The translations under genes were made by a program, and so were the position numbers. From contig WAQG01000143.1 of NCBI GenBank assembly GCA_015520395.1, positions 1-5,735 of the forward strand: a DNA stretch of 5,735 bases, in the 5' to 3' direction. Below the pieces are notes generated by a model. The model worked only from the letters and a program-made list of their open reading frames with translations, did not search any database and was not told the origin of the DNA. Within the stretch, counting starts at the first letter, position 1. Each line of letters begins with the position of its first letter. Shown here one piece after another: positions 1-5,735 of this stretch. The stretch is from Candidatus Geoarchaeota archaeon. Lineage in GTDB: Archaea; Thermoproteota; Thermoprotei; Gearchaeales; WAQG01.

Positions 1-261
1 GAGCTTAGGGTGCCGGTCATAGGGGTTGGAGGGGTGGAGACCTGGAGGGATGCGGTGGAGCTCATATTGGCTGGGGCTATCGCGGTTCAGGTTGGAACTG
101 CGGCCGGCCTCAAGGGGCCGGGCATATTCAGCTCCCTCAGAAGAGGGCTTCGATCCTACATGAGGAGGCACGGGTTTAAACATGTGTATGAGATGGTTGG
201 CTTAGCTGTCAGACTATTGGAGAACCAGAAACGGCAAATTCAGGGGGATAAACATACCTGA
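1..261 (+). CDS. pyrD: Dihydroorotate dehydrogenase, C-terminal fragment (5' end outside window)
   Basis: This is the last 86 codons of an FMN-dependent dihydroorotate dehydrogenase, the enzyme that oxidises dihydroorotate to orotate in de novo pyrimidine synthesis. The reading frame is open from base 1, so the GTG at base 10 is an internal valine, not a start. The visible part begins with a beta strand and glycine loop (VPVIGVGG), continues with the W-x-D-A-x-E-x-I-x-A-G-A helix, and then V-Q-V-G-T-A. In class 1 enzymes and related FMN TIM barrels these loops hold the FMN phosphate. A segment with G-P-G-I-F, a helix and R-S-Y-M-R-R-H-G-F follows, as is usual near the end of archaeal and class 1B PyrD. 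The last 17 or so residues are a charged tail lying inside the 53-bp overlap with the convergent helicase gene. The catalytic residue and most of the barrel are upstream of the window, so the subclass cannot be fixed. A related FMN dehydrogenase is possible but less likely. Confidence 0.85.
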   Translation, partial: ELRVPVIGVGGVETWRDAVELILAGAIAVQVGTAAGLKGPGIFSSLRRGLRSYMRRHGFKHVYEMVGLAVRLLENQKRQIQGDKHT

Positions 262-2461
262 CCCCCGAGATCACCTTTGAGAGGATGTGTGCCGCCTTCC
301 TCCTGGAGAGTATCTGGTTGTTGTTTCCGCAGTAGGGCGAAAATATGCATTTTGGACACCCATCCTCGCAATCGCAGCCTGACACGATCCTGTAAGCAGC
401 CTGAAAATCCTTCTCCATCCTCTTTAGGAGGAGTTTTGAGACACCCGACCCGCCTTTGGCTGAGTCGTATATTATTATTGTTCCGTCCGGAAAGCTTATC
501 CCCCCAAGATCGGTCTGTCCAGCGCCGACAACCAGCTGGGCTGCCTCTATTAGAGCATGCTCTATTGCATGGAATGCCTCGGCGTTCTCCATGTCGCTCC
601 AGCCAAACTCGACTGGAAGCTTCATGTACAGGCCACGTGTCTTGAAGGAGTATCTCACAGGCCTCTGAAGGGCCACCTCATCCAGCTTCTCGCCCGTAAC
701 CGCCCTCCTCCTAACATAGCCATGAACCTCCATGTCGATCCTCAGCCTGCCGTAGTAAACCTTGGTTCCATAAGCTACCGTCTCCTCAAGGATTTGCAGG
801 TCGGAGGGCATGCTGAGGTAGAGGGGGGTCGTATAGACGCCGTAATCGTCGGGCAGCCTCTCGACAACAGCCCGGAAAGGCTTCCTGGACAGCTCCAGCT
901 CCAATACCCTATATATCCTTCCTCCATGGAGGTAAACGGCCTCGGGATGAAGCTCCCTTATGGCCATCGGCAGCTCCCTTTGCCCAATGAGCCTGTCATC
1001 CCTAAGCACTATTTCGACCTGGTCACCAACCCCCCTTATCGTCTGGGAGTAGAACACCCTTCTTGAACGGGGGGTGGCAAACCATCTGCCCCTGGAAAAC
1101 CTGATCAACCCCTCCTTTTCAAGCTCGGCGAGGAGGGGCTTCATCCAGTCCTCAACCTCCCTCCTGCTCAGCGGCCTATCCAGGATCATGGAGAGCAGCT
1201 GATGCTTGGCGATCTCCTCATTGCTGAGGTCTAGGGGGAGCTCGTCGGGCTCCCTAGAGTAGTACTCCTCTGGGCGGGCGGCGTAGTAGCTGCTTATCGG
1301 ATCCTCACCCATAACCATGAAGACGTAGCCTGGCCTAGATCTGCCACACCTCCCAGACCTCTGAATATATCTTGTATATGTTGGGGGGACTCCGTCGAGC
1401 ACGACCGCGTCGAGATCCCCTATGTCTATGCCGAGCTCAAGGGTGGGGGTCGATATGACTCCGGATATCTCGCCACGCTTGAACATCTCCTCAACCCTTC
1501 TTCTCTCCTCCCTTGTAAGACCGGCCCTATGTATATGGAAGTTGAGCTTAAACCGCCTGGCCATCAGGCCCAGCAACTCGACTGTTCTATGAGCCTCGCC
1601 AAAAATCAGAACCTTCATACCCCTCTCAGCCAGGTTTTTAGCTATCCTCAAAGCCTCGGTGTGCCTAGACCTCTCCCTAACCATCACCATAACATGGAGC
1701 ACCGGCTGCGGCCTCCCCACAGCCTCCACAACCGATTCGACAGGCTCTCCGAAAAGCCTGGAGGCAAATTCCCCAGGGTTCTTTATGGTCGCCGATGCCC
1801 CTATAAACTGAAGCTCCCTACCCACAACCCGCTTAAGTCTACGTAAAACATACGCCACGTGGGCCCCGAACACCCCGTGATAAACGTGGATGTCGTCGAG
1901 AATGACGTATCTAAGATTTCTAAGTATATATCTGAACCTCATACTGGATAGCGAGAAGTGGAGCATGTCGGGGTTGGAGAGCAGAATTTGTGGCGGATTA
2001 TCCAGAATCCTCCTCCTCTCACTCTCGCTTGTATCCCCATCGTAAATCGCCACCCGGACTCCCAGCATCCCACGGGAATACTCCTTCCACCTGGCGTATT
2101 GATCTGCCGTCAACGCCTTCGTCGGGTAGAGCACCAGGGCATAAACCCCCCGGGCAGGCATCCTGCAGAGCTCGTTGAGTACAGGGATGAGGAAGGCCTC
2201 GGTCTTCCCAGTACCGGTTCCAGCAACTATCACGACGCTCCTCCCCTTAGAGATCAGATCCATAGCCCTAGCCTGAAACTTATACAGCCTTGATATACCC
2301 CTGGACTTCAACTCCGCCCGGAGAGTCTCGCATACATCCAACTCATCGAGGGTGGGGCCTGGTTCAGGCTTGAAGGGTCTCTCAACCCACTTATAAACCA
2401 GGCTTTTACCAAGCCTCAAACTCCTAAGGATATCGTCTTCAGGGGGCTTGCCCTTGCCCAT
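209..2461 (-). CDS. MrfA/YprA/Hrq1-type superfamily 2 DNA helicase with C-terminal zinc-cluster domain
   Basis: This is a complete 750-residue ATP-dependent helicase, about the length of Bacillus subtilis MrfA (YprA), a 3'-5' DNA helicase of mitomycin damage repair; fungal Hrq1 is in the same group. Motifs in order: Q motif glutamine Q63, Walker A 80-88 (A-G-T-G-T-G-K-T-E), Y-P-T-K-A-L 112-117, S-N-P-D-M-L-H 162-168, motif II 188-192 (L-D-D-I-H), S-A-T 223-225, motif IV near 284-295, H-R-A-G 311-314, motif V 337-348 ending L-E-L-G-I-D-I-G, and motif VI 367-374 (Q-R-S-G-R-C-G-R). Next come the family's winged-helix-like region and L-H-P-E-A-V-Y-L-H-G-G (504-514). The C-terminal MZB/DUF1998 region has Y-D-S-A-K-G-G-S-G (665-673) and cysteines C696, C698, C702, C705 and C711. 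Motif II is D-D-I-H where the family normally has D-E-x-H. The ATG start has no Shine-Dalgarno and lies next to a divergent A+T-rich promoter, so the mRNA is probably leaderless. The family call is firm; the role in repair is inferred. No MrfB-like exonuclease partner is in view. Confidence 0.93.
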   Translation of the reverse strand: MGKGKPPEDDILRSLRLGKSLVYKWVERPFKPEPGPTLDELDVCETLRAELKSRGISRLYKFQARAMDLISKGRSVVIVAGTGTGKTEAFLIPVLNELCRMPARGVYALVLYPTKALTADQYARWKEYSRGMLGVRVAIYDGDTSESERRRILDNPPQILLSNPDMLHFSLSSMRFRYILRNLRYVILDDIHVYHGVFGAHVAYVLRRLKRVVGRELQFIGASATIKNPGEFASRLFGEPVESVVEAVGRPQPVLHVMVMVRERSRHTEALRIAKNLAERGMKVLIFGEAHRTVELLGLMARRFKLNFHIHRAGLTREERRRVEEMFKRGEISGVISTPTLELGIDIGDLDAVVLDGVPPTYTRYIQRSGRCGRSRPGYVFMVMGEDPISSYYAARPEEYYSREPDELPLDLSNEEIAKHQLLSMILDRPLSRREVEDWMKPLLAELEKEGLIRFSRGRWFATPRSRRVFYSQTIRGVGDQVEIVLRDDRLIGQRELPMAIRELHPEAVYLHGGRIYRVLELELSRKPFRAVVERLPDDYGVYTTPLYLSMPSDLQILEETVAYGTKVYYGRLRIDMEVHGYVRRRAVTGEKLDEVALQRPVRYSFKTRGLYMKLPVEFGWSDMENAEAFHAIEHALIEAAQLVVGAGQTDLGGISFPDGTIIIYDSAKGGSGVSKLLLKRMEKDFQAAYRIVSGCDCEDGCPKCIFSPYCGNNNQILSRRKAAHILSKVISGVRYVYPPEFAVSGSPIV

Positions 2462-2508
2462 ATTCTAGAAAAATGTAGTCGAATAGCTTAATATTGGTAT
2501 GTCTCAGT
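2462..2508. promoter_or_regulatory. Divergent promoter region between helicase and surface-protein genes
   Basis: This 47-bp gap is the only space between two divergent genes and is about 70% A+T (33 of 47 bases), richer than the flanking coding DNA. The most TATA-like element is TTAATATT at 2488-2495. Its centre is about 30 bp upstream of the helicase ATG on the minus strand, suitable for an archaeal TATA box driving a leaderless or nearly leaderless transcript. For the plus-strand gene the same element is only 17-18 bp from the ATG, so a box a little further left (GAATAGCTTA, 2481-2490) would fit better. Neither start codon has a GGAGG- or GGTG-like sequence before it. The presence of two promoters follows from the gene arrangement; the exact boxes are a guess. 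Confidence 0.5.
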
Positions 2509-4029
2509 ATGGGTTTTGAAACAGGTGTGAGAAGGCTATCGTCCATCCTCTTAGCGGTGGTGATGCTGGCAAACCTTGCTGTATTAGCCGGGAGTGCTGT
2601 AGCCCAGCGGAAGGGCGAGCTGAACGTATCAAATGACGCCCTTGAGATAACCTATGAAGGCTTAAAGTTTTTGGTAACAGCTAAAGATGTCCCGTTCGTC
2701 GGCATCGCCATACCTGATCTAAATGAAACATGCATGTATCTTTATGACTCGGTGGACGAGAGACTAATCCTGCACAACGGCATTGAGATAAACACCTCAA
2801 TCCAGCTAAGCCCAGCCACAATCACTGAAATGATATTCAGCGAACCCACGCTGGAGGAGTTTTCACAGGCGATGGAGCTTAGTATATCCGGCTACAGACT
2901 TGCATCCTCGGTCAGCCCAGAGACGCTTAGAGATCTTAGGGACCTCCTGGGAGAGCTGCGGAGAAGGCTTGAAGACCTTAATGCAAGATCCATACTTAGG
3001 AAGGTGCGAAGGGCTCTTAACAAATCGATCTCCGAGGCAGCCGGCCTGGAATCAGTTGTTGTATCCGGAGATTTAGAGAACGTGAGGAGCAGGGCTCCTG
3101 AGGCCTTTGCGATAATAACCTCGGAACTAGGCTACGTGATCCAGGTGGAGACAAGGCTTCAGGACATAAAGAGGGATTTTCAGAGGAGGCTCGAGGAGGA
3201 GTGGGATGCATTTCAAAGCTTTATAAGTATTGATTTTAGAGAAATCAATTGGAGGATTGCCGATGTAAAGCCTATCAAGGCGGATGATAAACTGATCGGT
3301 TACTTCTTTAAGATCGAGTCTCTAAATGGGTTTAAATTTAATGTTAAGGTTGAGCTAAGGGGCCGAGCATATCTCTACGACGTTGTTGAGGATATGGGTG
3401 GGATGGCAAGGCTTAATGTGCCTGGAGGCAGTATGGTTGTGGAGTTGTATGTCAAGAAGTTGGGGTGGGCTGGAGACATCCTTAACAGGGTTCTAGGATT
3501 TGTGGACGCGCTTCCGGTTAAGGAGAGGAGAATTGTACTGGTTAGGAGGCTGACAGTTGTGGAGGGGTCTGAGCCGCACTTAGAGGGCAAACTAACAACC
3601 GCCAGTGTGGCTCTGGTTAACAACACGGTTGAGCTCGGCGGCATTTCAGCCCCGGGCCTTGTTGTGAACTCATCTGCAACATACGCTGTGGCGTTTAACG
3701 GCTACCTCAACATAAATGGGGGTTTAAGGTTCCGTAAGGTTGGGGAGTTTAGCTACGCCCGGCAAGATGGAGTGTTCACCGTGCTTCTAGAGTATCCCGT
3801 CCACAACGCATTTATCGACGTTTCACTATTAACATCAAGCCCTGAGGCCTTTAACCCGTCCTACGAGGTTAGGATAGAGCCGGAGACGGGCTACATTGTT
3901 GGTTCTGAGCCGTGGTATGTAAGTATACTCCGCATATTCCAATATGATCCAGCCATGGTAGTATTGCTCATAACCGCAATCCTGCTTCTTGCAAGCGTCA
4001 TCATAGTGAAAACACGCTACTATCCGTAA
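2509..4029 (+). CDS. Secreted, C-terminally membrane-anchored protein of unknown function
   Basis: I do not recognise a family for this 506-residue protein. Residues 1-32 form a Sec-type signal peptide: basic end (V-R-R), hydrophobic core about 11-28, and an A-V-A cleavage site before Q33. Residues 34-130 are mixed. Residues 135-250 are mostly helical, with heptad-like charged and leucine-rich stretches at about 139-160 and 211-235 that could form coiled coils. Residues 265-465 look beta-rich. One membrane segment lies at 482-500, followed by a short basic tail (K-T-R-Y-Y-P). The topology is therefore outside the cell with a C-terminal anchor. Five N-x-S/T sequons (N72, N95, N171, N371, N387) and a single mature cysteine (C75) fit an archaeal surface protein. 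I chose ATG 2509 because it gives a normal signal peptide; a TTG at 2494 would add only five residues. No Shine-Dalgarno is present. The 3' end overlaps the convergent methyltransferase gene by 10 bp. It could be an S-layer-associated or cell-surface assembly protein, but nothing visible decides this. Confidence 0.85.
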   Translation: MGFETGVRRLSSILLAVVMLANLAVLAGSAVAQRKGELNVSNDALEITYEGLKFLVTAKDVPFVGIAIPDLNETCMYLYDSVDERLILHNGIEINTSIQLSPATITEMIFSEPTLEEFSQAMELSISGYRLASSVSPETLRDLRDLLGELRRRLEDLNARSILRKVRRALNKSISEAAGLESVVVSGDLENVRSRAPEAFAIITSELGYVIQVETRLQDIKRDFQRRLEEEWDAFQSFISIDFREINWRIADVKPIKADDKLIGYFFKIESLNGFKFNVKVELRGRAYLYDVVEDMGGMARLNVPGGSMVVELYVKKLGWAGDILNRVLGFVDALPVKERRIVLVRRLTVVEGSEPHLEGKLTTASVALVNNTVELGGISAPGLVVNSSATYAVAFNGYLNINGGLRFRKVGEFSYARQDGVFTVLLEYPVHNAFIDVSLLTSSPEAFNPSYEVRIEPETGYIVGSEPWYVSILRIFQYDPAMVVLLITAILLLASVIIVKTRYYP

Positions 4030-4889
4030 CGGGGCTTCTCTGCCACAACCCCCATGAGGTCCCTCCTCGCCTTGACCCTGAATCCAACCCTCTTAAGCCT
4101 TCCGGAAACACCGCCGAGCACGTCGACCCCCCGAGCTCTGCCCGGTGCTCCCGTATAGTGAAATAGCCTTCCACCCGGCTTTAAAACCCTGTAAAGCTCA
4201 CGGTAGAAGTCTAGGCTATATAGCTCGCCAGCCCTCGCCAGCCTCGGGGGGTCGTGAATAATTTTGTCGAAGGCTTCATCAACGATCCACCTTAATGCGT
4301 CTACCGCATCTTCAAGCACTATCGTCACCCTCCTATCCGCCAGCTCCCAGGACCATGGGTTAAGCTCGGCCATCTCTAAGACCTCCTGGTACTTCTCTAT
4401 CGTGACTACCTTTGAGGCATGCATTCTGAGCGCGTGGATAGCCGTGTACCCGAGGCCCGTACATATGTCAAGCACTTTATCCCCCCTTGAGACGCCCGCT
4501 GCAAAAACCTTCTCCCTGGCATCCCTCCAGGGCGTTGTCCCTTCAACCCTATGCATGTGAATCCCATCTATCTCAAGCGTGGGCGCTGTGAACCTCTTTA
4601 CCGCCTTGAGCTTCAGGTACATCCTCCCCGAAAACCAGGCAAGCTTGTAGAGCCCATCCCTACCGACAGCATATATGCCGCTCTCATCCACGATCTTCGC
4701 CAAGGCCTGTTTCTTAATGCTCAGCTTGCCCGGGAATACCACCTCATCGCCCTTTACAACCACCTCTTTAGACCCTCTACCGAGGTTCACCGAAACCTCA
4801 AAGACCCCCGATTCCAGCTCTGCTAACGCCTTGACCTCCCATCCTGATAGAAGGAGCGCCTTTCTTGGCCTGAAAATATAGATCCTCAT
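4020..4889 (-). CDS. Predicted archaeal SAM-dependent methyltransferase (COG2521-like)
   Basis: This is a complete 289-residue protein. Residues 1 to about 115 form an N-terminal, apparently beta-rich domain that I do not recognise. From about 118 on there is a class I Rossmann-fold methyltransferase: motif I 139-147 (V-L-D-I-C-T-G-L-G) for SAM, an acidic residue at the end of strand 2 (E165 in T-I-E-K), E-D-A at 193-195 (motif III), motif IV D213-P-P-R216, K-P-G-G 237-240 and a final strand pair. Motif IV resembles the N/D-P-P-Y/F motif of enzymes that methylate amino groups of nucleic acid bases or glutamine, but ends in arginine. From memory, the I-H-D-P-P-R, G-E-L-Y-S and F-H-Y pattern matches the uncharacterised archaeal group COG2521. 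An RNA or protein substrate is likely but not shown. The ATG start is 5 bp after the stop of the M20 hydrolase gene, so the two are probably co-transcribed. No good Shine-Dalgarno is visible (GGGCTGAAGTGA directly abuts the ATG). Confidence 0.88.
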   Translation of the reverse strand: MRIYIFRPRKALLLSGWEVKALAELESGVFEVSVNLGRGSKEVVVKGDEVVFPGKLSIKKQALAKIVDESGIYAVGRDGLYKLAWFSGRMYLKLKAVKRFTAPTLEIDGIHMHRVEGTTPWRDAREKVFAAGVSRGDKVLDICTGLGYTAIHALRMHASKVVTIEKYQEVLEMAELNPWSWELADRRVTIVLEDAVDALRWIVDEAFDKIIHDPPRLARAGELYSLDFYRELYRVLKPGGRLFHYTGAPGRARGVDVLGGVSGRLKRVGFRVKARRDLMGVVAEKPRYG

Positions 4890-4894
4890 TCACT

Positions 4895-5735
4895 TCAGCC
4901 CAGGGCAGCCATTATTGTGGCGTAGACCCTGGCCATCCTAATAACCTCGTCGATCTCTATGTACTCATCGGTCGTGTGTGCGGTTAGGCTGCCCGGCCCT
5001 AGGAGGACGGTCTTTATTCCAGCCCTTCTCAGATAGTAAGCGTCACTGGAGGCGTAGTTTATCCCGAGGAAGGGTTCGCCGCCATACACATCCTTATAGG
5101 CGGCCTTCACGATGCTTATTAGATGCTCATCTATATTGAAGGTTGGTTCAACGCCGCTTATGGGACGCCCCTCTATCTCAGGATACTCTTCAAGTATCCT
5201 GAACACATGGGATGTCTCTAAGCCGTAGGGGATCCTTATATCAAAGCCCACCTCGCACTTATCAGGAACGAGATTAACGGCCTCCCCACCTCTTATCCAG
5301 CCAAGGCTGACTGTAGGATAGAGGACGGCATCTATGATCGCCTCCACGGGTATATTTATGGCGTTGGCAACCCTCCTGTAATACTCGATGTTCTCGTCGA
5401 TCAGATTCTTTATTCTCACGTCGGGAACATATTCCATCGTGAGCTTCCTTTTGATCTCGTACATAGCATTTACAGCCTGTTCAATTGGATTATGGCCAGC
5501 CACGGGAAGCCCGCCATGGACGGATCTGCCGTGAAATACGGCCTCAACCCAGAGGAAACCCTTGTCGCCAACATAGATCGCATGGCCCGTCTCAGGGGAG
5601 CCCGTTGGCTCGCCGACAACCCCATATTTGCCAGCTATCTCCCCCATTTCAACCAGCTTTCCGGTCCCATACATTCCTCCGAGCTCCTCATCAGATGTCA
5701 ACGCTATGGTTACCCCTTTCTCCAACCTGTGACCA
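4895..5735 (-). CDS. M20-family zinc peptidase/amidohydrolase (ArgE/DapE/LysK-like), 5' end outside window
   Basis: This is the C-terminal two thirds or so of an M20 metallohydrolase, a family that cleaves amide bonds in acyl-amino acids or small peptides (acetylornithine, succinyl-diaminopimelate, LysW-lysine and others). The frame is open to the window edge and reads G-H-R upstream of the TTG at 5725, so that TTG is an internal leucine. Numbering from that leucine, T-S-D-E-E (10-14) holds the general base E13 and metal ligand E14. V-G-E-P-T (37-41) supplies ligand E39, G-R-S-V-H70 gives the dimer-domain histidine, and G-G-x-x-x-N-L-V-P-D closes the lid domain near 146-155. A-H250-T-T-D-E-Y gives the last metal ligand. 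The early H-x-D and bridging aspartate motifs would lie upstream of the window. Catalytic residues in view are intact, so it should be active. The substrate cannot be told from this part, since ArgE, DapE, LysK and carboxypeptidase types share these motifs. It leads a likely two-gene transcript with the methyltransferase. Confidence 0.9.
   Translation of the reverse strand, partial: GHRLEKGVTIALTSDEELGGMYGTGKLVEMGEIAGKYGVVGEPTGSPETGHAIYVGDKGFLWVEAVFHGRSVHGGLPVAGHNPIEQAVNAMYEIKRKLTMEYVPDVRIKNLIDENIEYYRRVANAINIPVEAIIDAVLYPTVSLGWIRGGEAVNLVPDKCEVGFDIRIPYGLETSHVFRILEEYPEIEGRPISGVEPTFNIDEHLISIVKAAYKDVYGGEPFLGINYASSDAYYLRRAGIKTVLLGPGSLTAHTTDEYIEIDEVIRMARVYATIMAALG

Noticed and set aside
557..1066. 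A 169-codon plus-strand open frame inside the helicase gene
   Set aside because: It is antisense to a helicase region with continuous family-typical sequence; its translation has no recognisable motif and the frame is explained by low stop frequency opposite a fairly G+C-rich gene.
1529..2293. Several plus-strand open frames of 62-111 codons
   Set aside because: They lie opposite the core helicase motifs, are rich in P, H, R and S as shadow frames usually are, and have no promoter or domain support.
3331..3341. TTTAAATTTAA as an internal promoter TATA box
   Set aside because: It encodes F-K-F-N in the middle of an intact gene, has no start codon at a suitable distance for a real downstream gene, and the local 3301-3360 segment is simply A+T-rich (19 of 60 bases G or C).
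3017..3644. Two minus-strand open frames inside the surface-protein gene
   Set aside because: Translations are S/P/L-rich shadows and the plus-strand frame runs unbroken from signal peptide to membrane anchor.
4264..4881. Plus-strand open frames of 68-98 codons opposite the methyltransferase
   Set aside because: The minus-strand frame carries complete methyltransferase motifs; the opposite frames have low-complexity S/T/P-rich translations.
5723..5725. TTG as the start of the M20 hydrolase
   Set aside because: The frame continues upstream to the window edge, and starting here would remove the first metal-binding motifs of the family, which must precede the D-E-E motif.
1..5735. CRISPR array, tRNA/rRNA gene, insertion sequence or defence island
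   Set aside because: No spaced direct repeats, no RNA-gene-like segment, no transposase and no terminal inverted repeats were seen; the lone helicase matches the repair-type MrfA group and has no defence-type neighbours in the window.

Overview
The window looks like chromosomal DNA of a thermophilic archaeon, most likely in the Thermoproteota (Crenarchaeota) or a near relative. The signs are heavy use of AGG/AGA arginine and ATA isoleucine codons, very tight packing with genes overlapping at their 3' ends, no clear Shine-Dalgarno sequences before the first genes of transcripts, a methyltransferase of a type I know mainly from archaea, and a secreted, C-terminally membrane-anchored protein with N-glycosylation sequons. 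The lineage is an inference; there is no rRNA gene to test it.

Layout, left to right. (1) Bases 1-261, plus strand: the C-terminal end of an FMN-dependent dihydroorotate dehydrogenase (PyrD, pyrimidine synthesis), cut by the window edge. (2) Bases 209-2461, minus strand: a complete 750-residue superfamily 2 helicase of the MrfA/YprA/Hrq1 type with a C-terminal cysteine cluster. It meets pyrD tail to tail and overlaps it by 53 bp. (3) Bases 2462-2508: a 47-bp A+T-rich divergent promoter region. (4) Bases 2509-4029, plus strand: a 506-residue protein of unknown function with signal peptide, helical/coiled-coil middle, beta-rich C-terminal half and one C-terminal membrane anchor. (5) Bases 4020-4889, minus strand: a predicted SAM-dependent methyltransferase with a D-P-P-R motif IV, overlapping the previous gene by 10 bp tail to tail. 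(6) Bases 4895-5735, minus strand: an M20-family zinc amidohydrolase/peptidase (ArgE/DapE/LysK-like), 5' end outside the window. It probably forms an operon with the methyltransferase, 5 bp downstream.

The genes do not form an obvious single pathway: nucleotide synthesis, DNA helicase, surface protein, methyltransferase and peptidase. There are no RNA genes, mobile elements, CRISPR arrays or long repeats, and no stretch over 47 bp lies outside a gene. I do not see a defence island or a clearly new multi-gene system. The points most worth a second look are the D-D-I-H motif II of the helicase, the unassigned surface protein, the two convergent overlaps with no room for terminators, and the methyltransferase with unknown substrate.
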